DNA from: Actinostola sp. cb2023
Lineage: Eukaryota > Cnidaria > Anthozoa > Actiniaria > Actinostolidae
Assembly: GCA_033675265.1 (NCBI GenBank)
Contig: JAUJYZ010000814.1
Span: forward strand, 62,001 to 126,000
Direction: 5' to 3'
Length of the DNA stretch: 64,000 nucleotides
This document shows, piece after piece, positions 10,363 to 43,730 of the stretch (position 1 is the stretch's first letter; every line of letters starts with the position of its first letter). The notes beneath the pieces were generated by a model. It was not told where the DNA came from and searched no databases. It worked only from the letters and a program-made list of their open reading frames with translations. The translations under genes and the position numbers were made by a program.

Positions 10363-11741
10363 ATGTACTGATACACAGCTTGGGCTACCTGTGCGATAAC
10401 TGGTGCAAAAGTCGTTCTGATCGGTCTAGGATAAGTCTATCAATTCGCCGAATGAAAAGTGTAAGTGTGGTCAGTAAAAAACTACTTTGAGTCACCCTAA
10501 AATAGGTTGTTTTTCCTGAGATGTGTTATATCGAAAGTGAAAGTAAACAAGTCATCCTGTAGGAATGTCGGTTGACCCTTCGAAAAAATTTTTTTGCTTA
10601 ATTGATTGCTTTACAAAAGTAAATTTCTATAAGCAAGTCACACTGTAAATGTAATATGAATCTAGGTAACAGACAGAAGACACAACCATGTATGTACTAT
10701 ATACAATATGAGCGGCCGATCTGTACAGATCGGACGCGAATATTGTATATTACTTATCGAATCCAACGATGTATAAGTGGATGTTTTACTATAATTTGGA
10801 TGATAGGAAACAGTTTGGCCGAGAAAATCCAAGTTAAAGTTGAATGCAAATGAGGACGATTCTGTATCCGATTTACAGATGTCTGCTACGCTTATGATTT
10901 CTATTGTATTTCCCTCATTAATTATTCATGAATTCGATAATAGTATTTAAAGGACTGCATGGTAAGGAATAGTAGTATATGTATGTAGAATATGGTTAAT
11001 ATGGTTTATTCTTTAAGTACAGCACAGTAAATGTTTGCATGACTTGGAACTTAGACAAATAGTCATTGTAGAATGTATGTAGTATATATAACTAAATACT
11101 GGAAGAACTAAAATAAATGAAAGATAAAGATTGAAATAGAGTAAGCTTAAATATATTCATTTAAATTCTTTAGTTGAAAAAAAGTCAGTCTTGTATAAAT
11201 AACTCACCTTCAATACTTCAGCCACTAGCTCCCCGCCATGTTTTGTGGAATGTTCATCAAGCTAAAGTACAATGTAACATGACATTGCATGACAGCACTT
11301 GATCACATACATGTACAGACTGTACATGTACAGACTGTACGGGTATACTGTAACAGTATACCCGGGATAATAATTAGCTTACAATTTAATACTTTAATTT
11401 AAAAAAATTATAGTAAAAGAGAAATTGTAGAAATTGTAGAAATTCTAGCAAATAGTGTGATTACTCTCTTGATCACAACAATAAAATTACACGACAAGTT
11501 TATTTTATACAACGATAAATTATGGATATGAACTTATCATGCAAACATCACATGACATTGACAGAAGACATCGTCAAAATCACCCCCCAAAAATTACCCT
11601 TTTTTCAAAACACATAAATACCTTGTAAAGAAACTTATAATGAATACGCAGCTTGAAGAACGCAAACGCTAGCACCACCAGTCCAACGACAGAGAAACAA
11701 AACGATGCAACGAGCAAAACTTCTAACATCCCGTCCGCCAT
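3161..11741 (-). CDS. ILVBL: Acetolactate synthase-like / 2-hydroxyacyl-CoA lyase 2 (N-terminal part, 8 exons)
   Basis: Exons read on the minus strand with consistent phases: 11741-11622, 11261-11208, 9359-9255, 6621-6543, 5654-5563, 4996-4920, 4531-4470 and 3234-3161, all GT-AG. They encode 221 codons. Residues 6-30 form a hydrophobic N-terminal anchor, as in vertebrate ILVBL, an ER-membrane ThDP enzyme that cleaves 2-hydroxyacyl-CoA. The ThDP-enzyme N-terminal (pyrimidine-binding) domain follows: [25 protein letters not shown], the catalytic-glutamate motif DTRHE (Glu93), [75 protein letters not shown]. Vertebrate ILVBL is about 630 aa, so the central and C-terminal domains are missing; I found no later exon and infer they lie left of the window. 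The start is the first ATG in an ATGGCGGACGG context. Intron 7 holds a tandem array of a partial copy of exon 7. Similarity is from family knowledge, not a database search. Confidence 0.93.
3346..4507 (-). repeat. ~105-bp tandem array derived from ILVBL exon 7
   Basis: There are about eleven direct repeats of 102-106 bp. Read on the minus strand, each unit carries the last ~43 bases of ILVBL exon 7 (from GTTTTGTGTCAGG to GGCACACCAG) with its GTAATG donor, followed by ~60 bases of intron. Only the unit nearest exon 6 has the full exon with its own acceptor (…ATTACAG|A at 4531). The other units replace the exon 5' part with CCCATGGG-type sequence. The ORF seen on the plus strand (4157-4423) is a shadow of this repeat. 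Confidence 0.93.
4639..4828. mobile_element. MITE with CAGGGCCGTACA termini and G/C homopolymer runs
   Basis: The ~190-bp element begins CAGGGCCGTACA and ends TGTACGGCCCTG, flanked by CTGAG on both sides (4634-4638, 4829-4833). Inside each terminus is a homopolymer: G at 4663-4681 and C at 4783-4803. It has no ORF and sits in ILVBL intron 6. CAGGG-type ends suggest a hAT-like MITE; this is inference. Confidence 0.7.
5371..5390. repeat. Poly-C run (20 nt) next to poly-A
   Basis: Twenty consecutive C follow a run of A at 5338-5353 and precede eight A. This low-complexity block lies in ILVBL intron 5. Comparable C or G runs occur at 4663, 4783, 8176, 10044, 10326 and 12801. Confidence 0.9.
5685..6450. 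repeat. GAT-based minisatellite (mostly 15-bp GATGATGATGGTTGT units)
   Basis: This tract of GATGATGATGGTTGT-type units has two near-identical ~220-bp blocks joined by a GATTCATGATGG variant (about 5985 and 6210). Because the unit length is a multiple of three, long ORFs appear on both strands (poly-Asp/Cys/Gly, poly-Met/Val, poly-His/Asn); these are artefacts. It lies in ILVBL intron 4 between exons at 6543 and 5654. Confidence 0.95.
6661..8246 (+). mobile_element. Hairpin-ended element, copy C (divergent, ~1.6 kb)
   Basis: The left end has a stem-loop ACCCTG-TTAG-CAGGGT (6665-6680), then TC and the octamer ACTCGTGC (6683-6690). The right end has the same octamer (8213-8220), an inner GGCC-tac-GGCC hairpin, and the octamer's complement GCACGAGT (8235-8242). 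Copies A (12845-13595) and B (38488-39350) share this plan with different octamers, and share an internal GTTGCGTGACGA…GGGAGACTA motif (near 7106-7143 here). The short ORFs at 6703, 7560 and 7909 match nothing I recognise. The element sits in ILVBL intron 3, about 40 bases from exon 4. Confidence 0.6.
8252..8443. mobile_element. Foldback MITE, ~190 bp
   Basis: CAATTAGTCAACGAGCGTCC at the left is mirrored by GGACGCGAGTTGACTAATAATTG at the right with one small gap. The pairing runs inward through GCGCCCATTGCGTTATAGA and AACTCTTAACAAGCT. Almost the whole element folds into one hairpin. It directly follows copy C in ILVBL intron 3. Confidence 0.8.
8463..8638. repeat. Direct duplication of GAGAGCGTGCAGC… block
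   Basis: A ~60-bp block starting GAGAGCGTGCAGCCCATGG (8463) recurs at about 8571 with a short CATGTAG insertion, each ending in TTTTAGCCAATGAG or CTCTAGCCAATCAG. Between them lies a hairpin, GCGCGCTGTTTTGAACAGCG-type, at 8516-8544. Confidence 0.7.
8640..9081. other. AT-rich intron sequence, no gene
   Basis: Part of ILVBL intron 3. No ORF of note. A fragment near 8970-9015 (GTGTGTTATTAAGAG, GATGACGTCA) looks like an old repeat end. Confidence 0.5.
9082..9213. mobile_element. Foldback MITE carrying CRE-like GACGTC blocks
   Basis: CTTATAGATGCACAGAAGAC at 9082 pairs with GTCATCTGGGCATCTA…ATAAG ending at 9213, and GTCAAAATGTGGTGAGAACA pairs with its complement at about 9161-9185. One arm of the pair contains TGACGTCA-like sequence. 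The element is intronic and has no ORF. Confidence 0.75.
9448..9654. mobile_element. TA-flanked MITE, family member 1
   Basis: The ends are GAGTCATTTTCGTATGCGTG and its mirrored complement CACTCATATGAATACGACTC, each bounded by TA (446-447 and 655-656 within 9000s). A second copy at 57996-58197 shares both termini and internal blocks such as CAACCAATCAGAATGCTTGG. The overlapping short ORFs are not genes. A TA duplication fits Tc1/mariner-type mobilisation; the class is inferred. Confidence 0.85.
9713..9784. repeat. Perfect 72-bp palindrome
   Basis: The left 36 bases, starting TGCCGCATAATAGTGG, are exactly the reverse complement of the right 36, with no spacer; the centre is GTATC|GATAC. It lies in ILVBL intron 2, just before a second imperfect hairpin at 9804-9873. 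Confidence 0.97.
9804..9873. repeat. Hairpin with ATACAATATGAGCGGCCGAT arms
   Basis: Arms of about 31 bases pair with two mismatches around an 8-base loop (TTGTAAAT). The arm sequence and the trailing ACTTATCGAAT reappear at 10697-10765, where the hairpin leads into a dispersed repeat body. It is therefore probably the end of a mobile repeat. Confidence 0.8.
10040..10362. mobile_element. Element bounded by poly-G and poly-C
   Basis: The element runs from CCCGGGGGG with a broken G-run (10044-10072) and GTACTTGGG to GGGAGTAC followed by 35 C (10326-10360). The interior (CCTGGATTTACGAATTTCCC, duplicated with small changes) has no ORF. A related right end, GGGAGTAC plus 20 C, occurs at 12795-12820. 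Probable degenerate interspersed repeat; run lengths may be inaccurate in the assembly. Confidence 0.5.
10363..10687. other. Intronic sequence, no gene seen
   Basis: ILVBL intron 2. Nothing recognisable. Confidence 0.5.
10688..10945 (+). mobile_element. Dispersed repeat with hairpin head (copy 2 of 3)
   Basis: The repeat starts with a ~25-bp-arm hairpin (TATACAATATGAGCGGCCGA…). It continues through ACTTATCGAATCCAACGAT, GTGGATGTTTTACT, GATAGGAAACAG, AAGTTGAATGCAAATGAGGA and CTCATTAATTATTCATGA. The same order occurs at 50075-50560, and the last third occurs on the minus strand at 2883-2966. No ORF; class unknown. Confidence 0.75.
10946..11207. other. AT-rich intron tail, no gene
   Basis: End of ILVBL intron 2 in genome order; nothing recognisable. 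Confidence 0.4.
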
Positions 11742-11891
11742 TTTGAAATCAGTGCAAATAAATTTCCTCTCCCTCCCCTCCCTACGTAAATATAGTGTCT
11801 AGTTACCAGTCCTTCTTGTCCCTCGCGTCCAATATGGCGGACGAAGTGTGGAGTTCATTGTAAAGTTCGTTGAATACTATTTCTTGGCGCT
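11742..11891. promoter_or_regulatory. Putative bidirectional promoter between ILVBL and C1orf131
   Basis: The two start codons are 150 bases apart on opposite strands. The interval has no TATA box. It contains AATATGGCGGAC (11831-11842), matching the YY1-type ATGGCGG core, and the ILVBL start itself lies in ATGGCGGACGG. TATA-less head-to-head pairs with YY1-like sites are typical of housekeeping genes. The transcription starts are not visible, so promoter function is inferred from geometry. Confidence 0.65.
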
Positions 11892-36278
<24,387 letters not shown>

Positions 36279-36554
36279 TAACACATGCCAATTCCTGCCA
36301 CGGCCTCGTCATCCTGGCAGTCGTCATGTGCACATGGGGAGAGTGAGAACAGCGTAGAAGGATGTAAAAAAATGCAGTGGTACATCCTGCATTGCGAGTC
36401 AAGGAATATGGCTAGATGAAAAGGGTTACGGTTTAACAAGTGCTACAATGTATGGATAGAAAAAAACATTTATTTAAGATAACTCCATATATTTTGTTTT
36501 TATAAAACTATGGATTTCCTTTGATATTGAAATATATTTGAAATTAAGTTATTT

Positions 36555-38215
36555 TAAAATCATGGTGGAGATTTTGGTGGAGATATGTATAAAAATGTAC
36601 TACAGTGCCCATTGATTCTGTTTTTATAAAACTTTGGATTTCCTCAAGTGGAAATTTCGGTGGAGATTCCAACCACAGGAAGCCCAATGAATAGATGTAT
36701 AAAAATGTACTACAGTGTCCATTGATTCTGTTTTTATAAAACTTTGGATTTCCTCAATAGTGGAAATTTCGGCGGAAAACCCAACCACAGGAAGCCCAAG
36801 GAATAGATGTATAAAAATGTACTACAGTGTCCATTGATTCTGTTTTTATAAAACTTTGGATTTCCTCAATAGTGGAAATTTCGGCGGAAAACCCAACCAC
36901 AGGAAGCCCAAGGAATAGATGTATAAAAATGTACTACAGTGTCCATTGATTCCTTTTTTATAAAACTTTGGATTTCCTCAACAGTGGATCGAAATTTCGG
37001 TGGAGATCCCAGCCACAGGAAGCCCAAGGAATAGATGTATAAAAATGTACTACAGTGTCCATTGATTCTTTTTTTTATAAAACTTTGAATTTCCTCAATA
37101 GTACAGTGAAAATTTTGGTGGAGAACCCAGCCACAGGAAGCCCAAGGAATAGATGTATAAAAATGTACTACAGTGTCCATTGATTCCTTTTTTATAAAAC
37201 TTTGGATTTCCTCAACAGTGGATTGAAATTTCGGTGGAGATCCCAGCCACAGGAAGCCCAAGGAATAGATGTATAAAAATGTACTACAGTGTCCATTGAT
37301 TCTTTTTTTTATAAAACTTTGAATTTCCTCAATAGTACAGTGGAAATTTTGGTGGAGACCCAGCCACAGGAAGCCCAAGGAATAGATGTATAAAAATGTA
37401 CTATAGTGTCCATTGATTTTTTTTTTATAAAAAACTCAATTGGATTTCCTCAACCACAGGAAGCCCAATGAATAGATTGTATAAAAATGTTATAGTGTCA
37501 TTGATTTTTTTTTTTTTATAAATCCCAATAGTGGAAATTTCGGCGGACATCGAACCCAACCACAGGAAGCCCAATGATAGATGTAAAAATGTACTACAGT
37601 GTCCATTGATTCTTTTTTTATAAAACTTTGGATTTCCTCAATAGTGGAAATTTCGGTGGAGATCGAACCCAACCACAGGAAGCCCAATGAATAGATGTAT
37701 AAAAATGTACTACAGTGTCCATTGATTCTTTTTTTTATAAACTTTGGATTTCCTCAATAGTGGAAATTTTGGTGGAGAACCCAACCACCCCAATGGATAG
37801 TGTATAAAAATGTTACAGTGTCCATTGCGGAATTTTTTGATTTCCGAACCCAACCACAGGAAGCCCAAGGAATAGATGTATAAAAATGTACTACAGTGTC
37901 CATTGATTCTTTTTTTTATAAAACTTTGGATTTCCTCAATAGTGGAAATTTTGGTGGAGAACCCAACCACAGGAAGCCCAAGGAATAGATGTATAAAAAT
38001 GTACTACAGTGTCCATTGATTGATTTTTTTTTTTATAAAACTTTGGATTTCCTCAATAGTGGAAATTTTGGTGGAGATCCCAACCACAGGAAGCCCAATG
38101 GATAGATGTATAAAAATGTACCACAGTGTCTATTGATTCCTTTTTTATAAAACTTTGGATTTCCTCAACAGTGGAAATTTCGGTGGAGACCCAGCCACAG
38201 GAAGCCCAATGTATA
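36555..38215. repeat. ~105-bp tandem array between convergent genes
   Basis: About fifteen imperfect direct repeats contain CCACAGGAAGCCCAATGAAT, GTATAAAAATGTACTACAG, TGTCCATTGATTC, a T-run, TATAAAACTTTGGATTTCC and GGAAATTTCGGTGGAGA. The minus-strand ORFs (36866-37378, 37490-37687, 37710-37970) are repeat translations with a shared MGFLWLG-type peptide, broken at T-runs of variable length. They are unlikely to be genes. The array fills the space between the C1orf131 stop and the IFITM-like stop, and so may lie in one or both 3' UTRs. Confidence 0.95.
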
Positions 38216-38224
38216 ATGTACAAT

Positions 38225-41200
38225 CTAACTAGTTAAGCTGTAACGTGGAAAAATGTAAAGCTGTATCATCACCACTGTTACCATGACAACAATCTGCAGA
38301 GTACCAAGAGCCAATGAAAACAGGGCAAGTGCTTTGGCCATGTTGGAATACATATGGGCGTCTTCGTACTTGTTAGAAATAGCGGCGCGTCGACTCTAGA
38401 AAGAAAGGTTGCAGTCTGATAAACGTACGAAGGAGAAATATTTGGGGGGGGTGTTGCAGTCGATCGGAGTACTCAAGCATGTTTGCTTAATTACTCGGAC
38501 ACTTCCGGAGGAAGTCCGAGTTATACAATGGACATTCTTTTTATTATTATTTTTTTTGTTAGGCCACAGAATGTAAAAAAAATGCGAAAAATGTGATCGT
38601 ATCGGTCAGGAATGTCTGTTCCAGGGTTTCGATTGGCTGAAAACGGGGGCGATGATATCCGAACCCTAATGAAGTAATTCTATGCTCAAACGGGTCAAAT
38701 GAGTTTCCGAGCGTATATCAAACTAAATCCGAAGTATTGTTCGCTCTAGGATCATCGTTAATAGAAGTGCTAACTCATCGTTTCACGACTACCGACTAGA
38801 AGTGCTCAGTGTGAGCTCGTGATGTATCGCGTGATTGACTGAAAATAGTGCTATTGAAGCCTTTGTAAGCTTAAATATATTTAACAAAAACAAACGCGCC
38901 TTGAAGGGCGTTATCAGAACCATCTGACCTATGCAACCTCAAGACGTACCAAATACGTACGAGATCTTTATCTATGATCACCGACAAATAGTCTCCCTCG
39001 TCACGCAACTGTCATTGTTATAACTTGCATTGGATGTATATGATCAAAAAACAGGGGCAAGTATCGGAGATTGTCACGGAAGAATGACTCTATAGACCTT
39101 TTGCCTCATTCTGACTCAATAAAACAATGACATCGTTGGATAGATCTTTTGTTTCGTTGAGTCAGAGTGAGGTTAAGCGTGTATCTGCTCTGCATATGAT
39201 TAGTGGCTTTATGCAAAAGGTCTAGTCTCTTCTCTTCGTCTGTCAATTTTCAGATGGCTGTGGCTTGTTCTACCAATGGTGTGTGTTGGTGAGCAAAGAT
39301 AGAGATCTACTTGTCATATAATGTCCGAGTATACGCTCATTGAGCGTCTTGTTGGCATAAAATCACGATTTTATTTACTACAGAAAGAATAGTAAGGCTT
39401 TGAGAATAAAACTCGGCCAAATGCTTTAGTCCCTTGAAGTTTTTAAAATTTAGTGGTGATGATGGTATAAGGTGTGTCACGTGACCGACCACGTGGTCTT
39501 GAAGTTTTAAGAAATTCAGCTGAAAATGGGCCGTATAGAAACTTTTCTAGGAAAGATCAATATCGCATTAATGAATGACATTTGTAGAGATCTTTTCAAT
39601 TCTGCCTGGAATGGTTGTCCCTCGTTGCTTGTTTGGGAGATAATCGACAAACAGGTCACGTGACCATGTTTTTCAATTTTGTGTTTTATTTTTCTCAGTA
39701 CCACAAATCTATAGACATCCATTCTCAAGTACGTTAAGGCCTGGGACGGACATGAAAGCGAGGCTAAACCTATTTTATTTTGCTGTTCGCACAGATTGTG
39801 CTCGAAATGCAAGAAACTTCACACATCTGAATAACTTTAGGAGTTTCAACTTTTGAGATAGTAATATCGTGATAAAGTGATCACGTGACCTCTTACATCA
39901 CTCATGTGTCCCTCGGAATTTTGAATTAAAATGGGGTGATGGGTATTTTATGTATGGAAAAAGTTATACCACTTTTTCGTTTGTCTAGGGGAGAGGTATA
40001 AGAATCTGCCCTCACACCTGAACAACTAATGAGCATTAAGGAGATATTTGACAAAATAGGTCACGTGACCTGGAGGGTCAATCATATTGAAGCAAATATC
40101 TCCTCGATGAGCATTAGTTATTCAGGTGTGAGGGCAGATTGTTATACCTCTCCCCTAGACAAACGAAAAAGTGGCATAGCTTCTTCCATACATAAAATAC
40201 CCATCACCCCATTTTAATTCAAAGTTTCGAGGGACACAGGAGTGACGTAAGAGGTCACGTGATCACTTTATCATCTACCTTATCATCTTAAAAGTTGAAA
40301 CCCGTGAAGTTATGCAGCTGTGCGAAGTTTCGTGAATTTCGAGCAAAATTTGTGCGAACAGCAAAATATAATAGTTTAGCATCGTTTTCTCGTCCCAGGC
40401 CTTAACGTACTTGAGTTCCACGGGCTTAATGACTTAGCGCCTAAAACGTGATAAAGTCGGCCCGTATTTTTACCGCGTTATTTTTGGCGGGTTTATGGTC
40501 ACGTGACAACCAACCGATATCACTACTATACCAACACATGTCCAGGTCCTTTACATGAAGCAATTCCCATCGTATACGACATGAAAATCATGCAGATTCA
40601 AACACAAACCTGCTTTTTTAAGCGAAAGATATTAAATCTACGCGGGGGGTCGATTCCCTTTGGAGACCCAGGCCTTAACATGCTTGAGTAGTTACCTAGA
40701 ACCTTTAGTCATATAATAATAAATATCTCATAATATAATAATATAAAATGAATATCTCGAACAAGGTTCCTCTTTTTTCCCCCGCAACAATATGGACCCC
40801 TGATCTAACGTTATGGCGGATAAGGACCGTGCCTTAAAACGTACGTAAGCTCTGTTTCTCGATCCACACTACACTACACATAAAACTGGAGAGACGTAAA
40901 AAACTACTGAGGACTGGCAGTCAGTGCCTGTACTTGCATAATTAAACGGGGTGCGAGGGCGCGTCTTGCATGGGTCCTGGTGTCCCGTTCGCACCCCTCC
41001 CGATTGCGTGGGTTATTTTATTTAGCTTTGCCATACGGCGGGATCACCGCAACAGTGTTAGCCAATGGGGAGTTTGCAGGTGTTGCGTGACATTTTGAAT
41101 TTTAATCCAACAAAAACAAAAATATAATATTTAAAAAGAGCACACCAAAATTAGCAAAAATTGAAATTTTGAAGTAATTTTGATGAATAGAGCGAAAGTT

Positions 41201-43469
41201 ATGAGCGACCAAAGTTGGCTTTTTTCTTAAGAAACGTACGGTGGTGGGCAAGCAGCTGTTGCCCACCACCGTACGTTTCTTAAGAAAAAAGCCAACTTCG
41301 GTCGCTCATAACTGTCGCTCTATTCATCGAAATTACTTGAAAATTTCAATTTTTGCTAATTTTGGTGTGCTCTTTTCAAATATTATATTTTTGTTTTTGT
41401 TGGATTAAAATTTAAAATGTCACGCAACAAAATGTCACACCTGCAAACTTCCCATTACTGCGGGTCGTAGGACAGACCACACACACCGGGAACCCTCATG
41501 CGTTACTCTTAGTCGAACGGCAGTAGTGTGGGTTCTTTTACGGCCCCAGTAATTAAAGCTGAAAGAAATATCCGTTTTGATCACCAAGTACGCGTCTTGA
41601 GGTCCTGGAACTCACAACGTCTTTTCCCATTCAACTAAAAATGTCTGTATAGTAATGGAGATCATCAACCTACATGTAGTTCCCATGCTCTCCCGTCTTT
41701 GGGGCGGGAAGGAGGAGAGTCTGGAAACCAGGGGTGCTTACCATTTATCTAGTGTCACTGGACACTAAGAACGGAAATTCCGTTTGGAAAAACAAATGGT
41801 ATGTGTCATTCCGATCGGAAAGTTCTGGAAAACTCGGTCTAGCGATTGAGGTAATCTATATAGCTGCTTTCCCCGCTCTTTTCGGTTTTCCGAAGACGCG
41901 TGTACCATTAGACCGAGTTTTCCGGAACTTTCCGAATGACACATACTTTTTTTATTCAACCGGAATTTCCGGTTTTTCTGGGTAAATAAATGGTAAGCAC
42001 CCCAGGTTTCTACAAGCTAAAGTGCGTAAAGGCTCATGGGTGAATAACAAGTTGACGCACCTTACTAGCTTGCCAAACAGCAACAAACCCTAACGGCAAA
42101 AAGCAAAACGCAGACGCCAATAGTGATGGTATTAGGAAGCTACTAGGCTTGGTATACGTATCATTGTCGGTATTGCCGTCATTGTCACCGCTGACCGTGT
42201 GGCCCACTGTGGGCTCAGTGTCGCCTTCCTGCTTGCTGGTACTGGGTTCAGTAACGACGGTGATTGGCTGAGAAGGTTCTGACGTTGTAGTTTGCTTCTA
42301 GGATTATAAAGTGTATCTTAGAAAGTAACTAAAACATATACATGTATTAAAGTTAGAGTGTATTTAATGTATATAACGAGTTGTTATCACAATATAGTGC
42401 ATTTCACTGTCTCAATAAGTGGTTTAGGTTGCCCGTCAGGGTCGGGCTTTCAAACCTTCCACACTGAAACAGATTAACAAATTTGCACTTTAAAAACGCA
42501 ATTGTGCATGAGATAAGTCCACTGAGGGCAGGGGTCAAATATCCAGGAGGTACACCACCACCCTAAAGTAAACCCCGAGTATAGATGTAGACACACGTTG
42601 CATGCAACAGTGCGCAGTAGATGCCCAGCAATGGCACCATTTCATCGTTTAGTCACATGATCATGATCTTCTGTATTTCTGGTTTGCAATACACGTCACG
42701 GCGGCCATCTTGGTTGAACTTCAACAAAAGATTGCTCGTTAGTGTCTATTGTTTGTTCAACCAACATGGCCGCCATGTCTTTATCTCTTGATTCTCAAGG
42801 GATTGATTGTAAACCAAGAGTTGTCAGATTTAAAATGGTAAAGGCTTGTTTCCATAACTCAAACCGTCCTTGGCAGACCAAACAATAGAAAGATATATAT
42901 ATTTAATCAGTATTGTGTTAATAACTGTTTAATAACTGTTACTGCATCGTTCTATTGTTTTATATTAATGATTTAGCCATTTAGCCGCCACCATTACAAA
43001 ATATTGCTCAGTTACAACAATTTAATTGTAGAGTTGGACACATACATGTAATGTATGGCCTTTAATGGTACACGAAGGGAGACATGGCGCAGCATCGTGC
43101 ATGCATGCGCAACATCGTGCATGCGCAACATCGTGCATGCGCAACATCGTGCATGCGCAACATCGTCTGCCGGGATTAAATAATAATTGTTTTTTTTTAA
43201 TAACTGTTTATTTAAGTGTCCAATGCGTTCTAGCGCTTGCGCACTAATTGGGGGACACTGTACTCTCACACACACTACCACTACATTCATTCATTAAGTC
43301 AGTAGGAATTAACCCAGGATTAAACCTTAAGAAAACCATCCAGTAGAAACGCACTAATCAATTACCCTGGACACAATCTGATCTGGAACAGGGCCCAGTA
43401 CCTTAAAGTGTTTCTGAGTTAATTCTGTGTGTGGCTCTATGTAACAAAGTCACCGCATTGGCTTACCAT
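38225..43469 (-). CDS. CD225/dispanin (IFITM-like) two-pass membrane protein, complete, 3 exons, 136 aa
   Basis: Coding exons on the minus strand: 43469-43467 (only the ATG, followed by GTAAGC), 42297-42061 and 38395-38225 (stop TAG). Residues 2-50 are Ser/Thr/Asp-rich and probably disordered. TM1 is about 55-77 (FLIPSLLASAFCFLPLGFVA), with the CD225 signature Cys66 and PLG at 69-71; the Cys is the usual palmitoylation position. After QASK80 comes SRRAAISNKYEDAHMYSNMA, matching the CD225 loop spacing, including the Ala/Ser…AK ending at Lys101. TM2 is about 102-130. Intron 2 falls between Lys80 and Ser81, the same phase-0 place as the vertebrate IFITM intron. Its donor is GTGCGT; a stronger-looking GTAAGG five bases earlier would break frame. 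The start is set by an in-frame TAA upstream of the ATG. Dispanins are small membrane proteins, some of which alter membrane fusion; the role here is unknown. Intron 2 is packed with foldback elements. Confidence 0.82.
38488..39350 (-). mobile_element. Hairpin-ended element, copy B (reverse orientation, with nested MITE)
   Basis: In element orientation, the left end (high coordinates) has stem-loop ACGCTC-AAT-GAGCGT (39333-39347) and octamer ACTCGGAC (complement at 39323-39330). The right end has ACTCGGAC (complement at 38514-38521), an inner CTTCC…GGAAG hairpin and GTCCGAGT (complement at 38493-38500). The internal GACAGTTGCGTGACGAGGGA motif and the AACGCCCTTCAAGGCGCGTT block match copy A. 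A ~128-bp MITE (39105-39232) is nested inside and accounts for the extra length over copy A. It lies in intron 2 of the IFITM-like gene. Confidence 0.75.
39105..39232. mobile_element. TA-flanked MITE nested in copy B
   Basis: GACCTTTTGCCTCATTCTGA… at the left is mirrored at the right by ATGCAAAAGGTC, bounded by TA at 39103-39104 and 39233-39234. A second inverted pair, CTGACTCAATAAAAC / GAGTCAGAG, lies inside. Termini resemble those of 59492-59805. Confidence 0.7.
39726..40413. mobile_element. ~690-bp palindromic element rich in GTCACGTGAC
   Basis: CAAGTACGTTAAGGCCTGGG is mirrored by CCCAGGCCTTAACGTACTTG. The arms of about 330 bases pair at high identity through blocks such as CTAGGGGAGAGGTATA and CCTCACACCTGAA, leaving a ~45-base centre at about 40050-40095. 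GTCACGTGAC or GATCACGTGACC occurs in both arms and in the centre. The short ORFs at 39516 and 40029 are incidental. A further CCCAGGCCTTAACATGCTTGAG at 40667-40690 suggests a nested or partial copy. It lies in intron 2 of the IFITM-like gene. Confidence 0.88.
40691..41061. other. Intron sequence, no gene seen
   Basis: Intron 2 of the IFITM-like gene. Nothing coding; a GTGCGAGGGCG…TTCGCACCCC inverted pair at about 40950-40998 suggests another small repeat. Confidence 0.4.
41062..41458. mobile_element. ~400-bp near-perfect palindrome
   Basis: Arms of ~190 bases from CCAATGGGGAGTTTGCAGG to CCTGCAAACTTCCCATT pair around a centre at about 41249-41264 (GCAAGCAGCTGTTGC). The central 45 bases of each arm (e.g. 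CACCACCGTACGTTTCTTAA) are perfectly paired. The right arm has an ~11-bp insertion (AAAATGTCACA). No ORF. Confidence 0.92.
41731..42005. mobile_element. Foldback MITE with GGGTGCTTACCATTTAT ends
   Basis: GGGTGCTTACCATTTATCTA is mirrored by TAAATAAATGGTAAGCACCC, flanked by CAG on each side. Internal pairing includes AACGGAAATTCCG / CCGGAATTTCCGG and GAAAACTCGGTCTA / TAGACCGAGTTTTC. ORFs on both strands here (41734-41985, 41765-41959) are products of the palindrome. It lies about 55 bases from exon 2 of the IFITM-like gene. Confidence 0.88.
42701..42778. repeat. Hairpin with GGCGGCCATCTTGGTTGAAC arms
   Basis: GGCGGCCATCTTGGTTGAAC pairs with GTTCAACCAACATGGCCGCC. It lies in intron 1 of the IFITM-like gene. 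The arms contain the YY1-like AAGATGGC/CATGGCC core. Confidence 0.75.
43088..43166. repeat. 16-bp tandem repeat, ~5 copies
   Basis: Units of CATCGTGCATGCGCAA in IFITM-like intron 1. Each contains TGCATGCGCA, one base from an NRF1-type palindrome. The overlapping ORFs on both strands follow the repeat. Confidence 0.9.
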
Positions 43470-43730
43470 GGGATCTTCAGCCTTCTCTCGCCGCCGGGTT
43501 GATATAACTTAATCCAGGATATGTAATTTTGCAAATCGGCGTAAATTAATCAAATAGTATAGTCACTGACGATCAGTGTTCATTAGTATGCGCAAACTCT
43601 TCTGAACACCAGTAAATTAAGGAAAAAAAAAACTTTCTCCGTAAAAGAAATAGTGACCTATAATTTATTCGATGCCGCTGGATTCTTGAATCATTGTTAC
43701 GTCATTTTAGTCAAAAAATGGCGGCTGTAC

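Noticed and set aside
36866..37970. Minus-strand ORFs with repeated FLWLG…IEEIQSFIKK peptide
   Set aside because: Translation of the ~105-bp tandem repeat; frames break at variable T-runs and no unit is flanked by unique coding sequence.
41734..41985. Overlapping ORFs on both strands at a MITE
   Set aside because: They mirror each other because the DNA is palindromic; no domain is recognisable.
42061..42066. Alternative donor GTAAGG five bases before the chosen IFITM-like exon 2 end
   Set aside because: It looks stronger as a site but would shift the frame and lose the CD225 loop; the GTGCGT donor gives the conserved phase-0 junction.
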